Shown: piece after piece, positions 60,165 through 64,000 of the stretch
Position numbering within the stretch: the first letter of the stretch is position 1
Layout: each line of letters opens with the position of its first letter
NCBI GenBank assembly: GCA_025463785.1
Contig: JAODBD010000003.1
Location: forward strand, 124,001 to 188,000
DNA: 64,000 nucleotides
Reading direction: 5' to 3'
From: Glaciihabitans sp.
Lineage (GTDB): Bacteria > Actinomycetota > Actinomycetes > Actinomycetales > Microbacteriaceae
Notes under the pieces: model-generated
What the model saw: only the letters and a program-made list of their open reading frames with translations
Told to the model about the DNA's origin: nothing
Databases searched by the model: none
Translations under genes and position numbers: made by a program

Positions 60165-61418
60165 ATGAGCGGATCGCGTTCAGAAGGTTCAGAGCCTCCC
60201 AAAGTACTCACCGTTGCACGGCATGGGCGGTTGAAAAAGCCCGGCCCGTGGGGCGCGCTTGGCCGCATCATCGCCGTGGCGCTCGCGGTGCTTCTGGTAT
60301 CGGGCGGCAGCGTCGCTGCCTTCGCGATCGCTGGGATCTACAACAATCTGAACCCCAACGGCAGCAATCCACGGCTACACAGTGCGCTTCCCGTGCCACC
60401 CACGATCGGCGCCTACCCCGGCGGCTTCAACATCCTGATCGTGGGTAGCGATACCCGGGTTGGCCAGGGTGGCATCGGCGGCTCGACCGACACGTCAATC
60501 CTCAACGACGTGACAATGCTTTTGCACGTCTCGGGTGACCACACCAACGCGACTGCGATCAGCTTCCCGCGCGACATGATCGTGCCGATCGCTGCCTGCC
60601 AGGTCGGTGGCGGCGTCAGCGCGCCGATGAACACCGCTCTCTACTACGGCGGCAGCAACGATAAGGCTCCGGGCGCTGGTCTGCCCTGCGCCGTCAAGAC
60701 GATCGAGCAGTTCACGGGGCTATCCATTCAGTTCGCCGGTCTGATCACCTTCAAGGGCGTTATCGAGGTGACGAACGCCGTTGGCGGTGTTCCCGTGTGC
60801 GTGCAGGGAAACCTCAACGACAAGGAGGTGGGCCTGCACCTGACGTCGGGAACTCACGTCCTTAAGGGGTACCAGGCCCTGCAATTCCTTCGAAGCCGCC
60901 ACGGTGTAGGGGACGGCAGCGACCTCGGTCGTATCAGTTCGCAGCAGGTGTACCTGTCGTCACTCGTGCGAACTTTGAAGAGCAGCAACACGCTGAGCAA
61001 CATCCCGGAGTTGTACAAGATCGCGGAAGCCGCGACTCGCAACATGGAACTGTCGCAGGGCTTCAACTCCCCAGACACGCTGTTCGCGATCGCCCAGGCG
61101 CTCAAGAACATCCCGCTAAACAGTGTGATCTTCGCGCAGTACCCTGGAACGACCGCCGGCACCGGTATTTACGCGGGCAAGGTCCAGCCGTTGCTTGGCC
61201 CAGGCAATGCACTCATCGCGCTGATCAAGTCTGACAAGCCATTCACTCTCGGTACGGCAGCAGGCAATAGAGGTTCGGTAGTGGGTAAGGCTCCGAAGGC
61301 TGCGACGCCCAAGCCCACCACGAGCCCTACCGCTCCGCCGAAGAACGTCACAGTGCTCAACGGTGTCATCGGACAGCCGTCCTCGCAGTACACGTGCAGT
61401 CGTGCCTTCGGGCAGTAG
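60165..61418 (+). CDS. LytR-CpsA-Psr (LCP) family cell-wall ligase, first copy
   Basis: 417 residues: short cytoplasmic N terminus, one membrane helix (~33-58, LGRIIAVALAVLLVSGGSVAAFAIAGIY without cleavage site), then the extracellular LCP domain with GGFNILIVGSDTR near 95, SFPRDMIVP near 143 and FLRSRHGVGDGSDLGRISSQQ near 245, whose Arg/Asp residues bind the lipid pyrophosphate. LCP enzymes transfer glycopolymers from undecaprenyl phosphate to peptidoglycan. Pro/Thr-rich C-terminal linker and a tail VIGQPSSQYTCS. AAAGG precedes ATG 60165; TAGGCT at 60102 is a candidate -10. Confidence 0.93.
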   Translation: MSGSRSEGSEPPKVLTVARHGRLKKPGPWGALGRIIAVALAVLLVSGGSVAAFAIAGIYNNLNPNGSNPRLHSALPVPPTIGAYPGGFNILIVGSDTRVGQGGIGGSTDTSILNDVTMLLHVSGDHTNATAISFPRDMIVPIAACQVGGGVSAPMNTALYYGGSNDKAPGAGLPCAVKTIEQFTGLSIQFAGLITFKGVIEVTNAVGGVPVCVQGNLNDKEVGLHLTSGTHVLKGYQALQFLRSRHGVGDGSDLGRISSQQVYLSSLVRTLKSSNTLSNIPELYKIAEAATRNMELSQGFNSPDTLFAIAQALKNIPLNSVIFAQYPGTTAGTGIYAGKVQPLLGPGNALIALIKSDKPFTLGTAAGNRGSVVGKAPKAATPKPTTSPTAPPKNVTVLNGVIGQPSSQYTCSRAFGQ

Positions 61419-61487
61419 TGACGCGTTCAGCAGTTGCGGAGCAGCTTCGTGACTGCGCCATGGGTTACAATCGGGGCTTGGCTTCCG

Positions 61488-61572
61488 GGAGGGCTGTCCG
61501 AGCGGCCGATGGAGCCAGTCTTGAAAACTGGTGGGCAGAAATGTCTCGTGGGTTCGAATCCCACGCCCTCCG
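61488..61572 (+). tRNA. tRNA-Ser(UGA)
   Basis: 85-nt class II tRNA: acceptor GGAGGGC pairs with GCCCTCC (61565-61571), discriminator G; anticodon stem CCAGT/ACTGG with loop CTTGAAA (anticodon TGA); long variable arm; T-loop GGTTCGAATCC. CCA is not encoded. TACAAT at 61466-61471 is a likely -10. Confidence 0.96.
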
Positions 61573-61608
61573 CTTGACCCCATGTTTTGAACGAAAGGCA
61601 CCTCGCGA

Positions 61609-62859
61609 ATGAGTGACCAGAGCTCCCGCCCCGGCGGATCGTCACCGGTCGTCGGGATCGCTCGACACGGCAGGCTGAGGAAGTCCGGGCCGCTAAGCGC
61701 TATCTTCAGCACCCTGGCCGCTTTCGTCGCTGTCGTAATTGTCGCGTCGCTCGCCATTACTAGTTACGCGACCTACAATCTGGTCGCCCAGGCGGGCAAG
61801 AACGCCGTAAACATTCACCCGGGTGAGTCACCGGCTCCGCCGCCCGGTGTCGGTGCGTACCCGGGTGGCTTCAACATCCTCCTCGTCGGTGACGACACAC
61901 GAACCGGCCAACACGGCATCGGCGCGGGTTTGAACGATAGCGGCTCATTGAATGACGTGACGATCCTGTTGCATGTGTCCGGTGACCACACATTCGCTAC
62001 GGCCGTCAGCTTTCCGCGCGACATGATTGTGCCGCATCCGCAGTGCCCGAAGGGTGGCACTTCTGTCGGCCTTCCCGTTAACACCGCGCTGTCGTATGGT
62101 GGCTTGCCCTGCGTGGTCGACGTGATCCAGGCACTGACCGGTTTGAAGATCCAGTTCGCTGGGCTCATCACTTTCAACGGTGTGATCGAAATGTCCAACG
62201 CCGTGGGGGGCGTCAACGTCTGCGTGAGCGGAAATCTCAATGACAAAGAGGTCGGGCTGCATCTGAAGTCCGGAATGCACCTCCTGTCAGGCTTGACTGC
62301 GCTCGAATTCCTTCGCTCGCGTCACGGCGTGGGGGATGGCAGCGACCTCGGTCGCATCAGTTCGCAGCAGGTATACCTGTCGGCTCTAGTGCGCACTCTC
62401 GAGAGCTCGGGGACGCTCAGCAACCCGACCACCGTCTACAAGATCGCGTCTGCAGCGATCAAGAACATGCAGCTATCGAGCAGCCTCGACCAGCCGGTTA
62501 CCATGATCGCGATCGCTCAGGCGCTGAAGAACATCCCACTGAGCCGCGTGCAGTTTGTGCAGTACCCGGGTTCGACGGGCGGCACCGGCATCTTCTCGGG
62601 CAAGGTCCAACCGAACGTGGCGCTGGGCAATCAGCTGTTCTCGCTGATCCGTGCCGACAAGCCATTCAGGCTCGGAGCCCAGGGCTTCAACCGTGGCTCG
62701 GTGCCCAACACCGGTAAGACGACAACCGCCACCTCAACGCCAGCGCCAACCAGCACGGGTTCATCCGGAGCGCCGGAGACAGTAATCGACGGCCTGGTCG
62801 GCCAGTCAGCTGCTCAGCAGACCTGCTCGAAGGCCAACAAATTCAACGGTCAGGGCTAG
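61609..62859 (+). CDS. LytR-CpsA-Psr (LCP) family cell-wall ligase, second copy
   Basis: 416 residues, paralogue of the gene on the other side of tRNA-Ser(UGA). Shared blocks include VARHGRL/IARHGRL near the N terminus, GGFNIL(I/L)VG(S/D)DTR, SFPRDMIVP, NLNDKEVGLHL and FLRSRHGVGDGSDLGRISSQQVYLS, and a conserved tail (GLVGQSAAQQTCS). One N-terminal membrane helix (~30-52), catalytic domain outside. AAAGG 11 nt before ATG. The tandem copies probably attach different glycopolymers or back each other up. Confidence 0.93.
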   Translation: MSDQSSRPGGSSPVVGIARHGRLRKSGPLSAIFSTLAAFVAVVIVASLAITSYATYNLVAQAGKNAVNIHPGESPAPPPGVGAYPGGFNILLVGDDTRTGQHGIGAGLNDSGSLNDVTILLHVSGDHTFATAVSFPRDMIVPHPQCPKGGTSVGLPVNTALSYGGLPCVVDVIQALTGLKIQFAGLITFNGVIEMSNAVGGVNVCVSGNLNDKEVGLHLKSGMHLLSGLTALEFLRSRHGVGDGSDLGRISSQQVYLSALVRTLESSGTLSNPTTVYKIASAAIKNMQLSSSLDQPVTMIAIAQALKNIPLSRVQFVQYPGSTGGTGIFSGKVQPNVALGNQLFSLIRADKPFRLGAQGFNRGSVPNTGKTTTATSTPAPTSTGSSGAPETVIDGLVGQSAAQQTCSKANKFNGQG

Positions 62860-62900
62860 CTCGCAGCCCGCCGCGTGGCGGCTCGCTCTAACGAAGGGGT

Positions 62901-62942
62901 GGTGAGCCTCCCGCCGCGTACCCAGTGCGCGGGAGACTCACC
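62901..62942 (+). terminator. Terminator hairpin after the second LCP gene
   Basis: GGTGAGCCTCCCGC / GCGGGAGACTCACC, 14-bp stem with one mismatch and 14-nt loop, 41 bp after the stop; no T-run. The rest of 62943-63290 holds no gene or RNA that I recognise; TATGAT at 63271 is a candidate -10 for the next tRNA. Confidence 0.7.
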
Positions 62943-63290
62943 GTCTCACTCAGCTACGACCCGAACTGTCTGCCGCGTGAGAGTGGACACTGGCAGGCTC
63001 CGTGCAAAGCAGGAACCAACCAGACGATGAGGGATGCCCGGGCGCGGGCTCGACGGGCGCGCCGGAATAGGGCGCTGCGATGTCGATAAATGGGGCACGG
63101 GTAGCCTCGGGGGATAGCGGGCGCTGGGTTCGGGTCCGTCGGTTCACCCCTCGGGTAAGGGGAAACTCTAGCGCCACGCATGACTCTATCTTGTCCTCCG
63201 AACGGGGGACAAGTCGGCGCGCAGACTGTTCAGCGCATCCCAAGGATTCGGCGCTCTGTCACCCGGTAGCTATGATTGCTGACGAACACT

Positions 63291-63379
63291 GGAGACGTCG
63301 CATAGTTCGGCCTAGTGCACCACCCTGCTAAGGTGGAGAACCCTCACGGGTTCCGAGGGTTCAAATCCCTCCGTCTCCG
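63291..63379 (+). tRNA. tRNA-Ser(GCU)
   Basis: 89-nt class II tRNA: acceptor GGAGACG pairs with CGTCTCC (63372-63378), discriminator G; anticodon stem CCACC/GGTGG with loop CTGCTAA (anticodon GCT); long variable arm; T-loop GGTTCAAATCC. Its 3' end faces an integrase remnant and is a likely integration site. Confidence 0.96.
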
Positions 63380-63432
63380 CGAGAATCCCTGGTCGGGCAC
63401 CTTTTTATTGTCTTGACCGCTTTGTGGCGTGG

Positions 63433-64000
63433 TCAGCGCTCGAGGCTCGGGCCGCGCTGGGTGACTCCTAGGTGACCCCGGTCCTGGCCGAAGCTCTCGG
63501 CGTCGGCCAGGATGGTGCAGGCATCGTCGCCCAGGTACTCGGCGACCTCGTGCACCGGGTTCCCAGGCGCAGCCAGGTCGAGGTGGCGCAGGGCGTGGTG
63601 GCGGAATCTCGGAGAGCCAGTGGACGCGGATGGCGCGCAGTTCTCCCCGGCGAACACCGGTCAGCGACATGAACTCGAATACGTCGGTGATGCTCAGTTC
63701 GGGGACCTTTTTCATGGTCCATACCGGGTGCGGCTGGTGCAGGAGTCCCTGCTCGTCGGCGTAGGTGAACAGGGCGCTCAGGGTCGTCTTGGCCCGCGCC
63801 ATCGTCGAGGGCTTCTTCCCGCCGCGCAGCTCCGCGAGGTTGTTCCGGGCGGTGTCGACCGTGCGGGTTACCGCTCTCCCGCGCCGTCAGGAATGTCGTC
63901 ACTAGTTCGTTCAGCGTGAACGACCGCTTCCGCGGTAGGGGCCGACCCGTCGCCCGGCCGGCGCGGCCGCGCTGGATAGCGGGCCGCCGGATAGAGACCT
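63433..64000 (-). pseudogene. Degenerate tyrosine-recombinase integrase next to tRNA-Ser(GCU)
   Basis: Pieces of one phage-type integrase lie in order but in different frames on the minus strand. The N-terminal core-binding start (RSFTLNELVTTFLTA) is followed by TVDTARNNLAELRGGKKPSTMARAKTTLSALFTYADEQGLL, then the first catalytic block VFEFMSLTGVRRGELRAIRV. After a further frame change comes the second block HHALRHLDLAAPGNPVHEVAEYLGDDA. At least two frameshifts and an apparent internal deletion make it non-functional. The gene runs past the window edge and points at the tRNA 3' end, the usual layout of an element integrated at a tRNA. Confidence 0.75.

Noticed and set aside
62943-63290. Possible 4.5S/SRP or other structured RNA before tRNA-Ser(GCU)
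   Set aside because: No SRP core (GGAAGGAAG-type) or other known RNA signature found; ORFs here look random.
63344-63802. 152-residue ORF on the minus strand
   Set aside because: Its C-terminal end is read from the antisense of tRNA-Ser(GCU); only the middle part is real integrase sequence, treated as a pseudogene.
1-64000. CRISPR array, toxin-antitoxin or phage-defence operon
   Set aside because: No regularly spaced repeats, Cas proteins, restriction enzymes or small paired toxin genes seen in any frame.

Overview
This is a gene-dense, high-GC stretch of an actinobacterial chromosome. The gene set points to the family Microbacteriaceae (inference): cebEFG-type sugar importers without their own ATPases, RhaEW-type rhamnose catabolism, LytR-CpsA-Psr (LCP) cell-wall ligases, many start codons sitting 6-7 nt behind a -10 box (leaderless transcription), and a strong GGATG/CATCC word bias. 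The left edge cuts an ABC permease gene; the right edge cuts a decayed integrase.

Layout. (1) 1-3.7 kb: the tail of a sugar-importer operon with an intracellular GH66 dextranase-like enzyme and a GH13 oligo-1,6-glucosidase, i.e. import and hydrolysis of isomalto-oligosaccharides. (2) 3.7-10.2 kb: assorted genes: LtrA, kynureninase, an HxlR/DoxX pair, an acyl-CoA dehydrogenase-like flavoprotein, an SGNH hydrolase and an orphan membrane protein. (3) 10.3-27.8 kb: an almost complete L-rhamnose/rhamnoside locus. It holds a divergent LacI regulator, importer (binding protein plus two permeases), rhamnose isomerase, RhaEW (rhamnulose-1-P aldolase fused to lactaldehyde dehydrogenase), rhamnulokinase and two GH78 rhamnosidases. 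Next to it lies a GntR-controlled D-2-hydroxyacid dehydrogenase/L-lactate dehydrogenase unit that can oxidise the L-lactate made by RhaEW. (4) 27.8-32.5 kb: a class I cytochrome P450 with its own reductase and ferredoxin, divergent from an AraC regulator and a beta-propeller protein. (5) 32.6-36 kb: the circularly permuted ATP-grasp / alpha-E / transglutaminase triad. (6) 36.2-45.2 kb: acyl-CoA ligase, MarR-MFS, lipase-like hydrolase, lipoate ligase, a two-component system, a GT4 glycosyltransferase and a small acetyltransferase. (7) 45.2-51.1 kb: a cellobiose-type operon (binding protein, two permeases, GH1 beta-glucosidase, CebR-like repressor) with textbook CebR operators flanking its promoter. 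(8) 51.3-60 kb: DHA2 drug exporter with a probable attenuator in its leader, VanY-like carboxypeptidase, phosphoglucomutase, prephenate dehydratase, diacylglycerol kinase-like protein, seryl-tRNA synthetase and a HAD phosphatase. (9) 60-64 kb: two tandem LCP genes around tRNA-Ser(UGA), then tRNA-Ser(GCU) with an integrase pseudogene pointing at it.

The richest unexplained signals are regulatory or repeat-like: a 76-77 bp palindromic element present twice (8.2 and 36.0 kb), a different hairpin between rhaI and rhaEW, a perfect 19-bp palindrome in the rhamnose promoter region, a dual GntR operator, three phased CebR boxes, and a terminator inside the DHA2 exporter leader. I found no clear phage-defence, CRISPR or toxin-antitoxin system. 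The protein systems belong to known families; the ATP-grasp triad is the one whose biochemistry is least understood.
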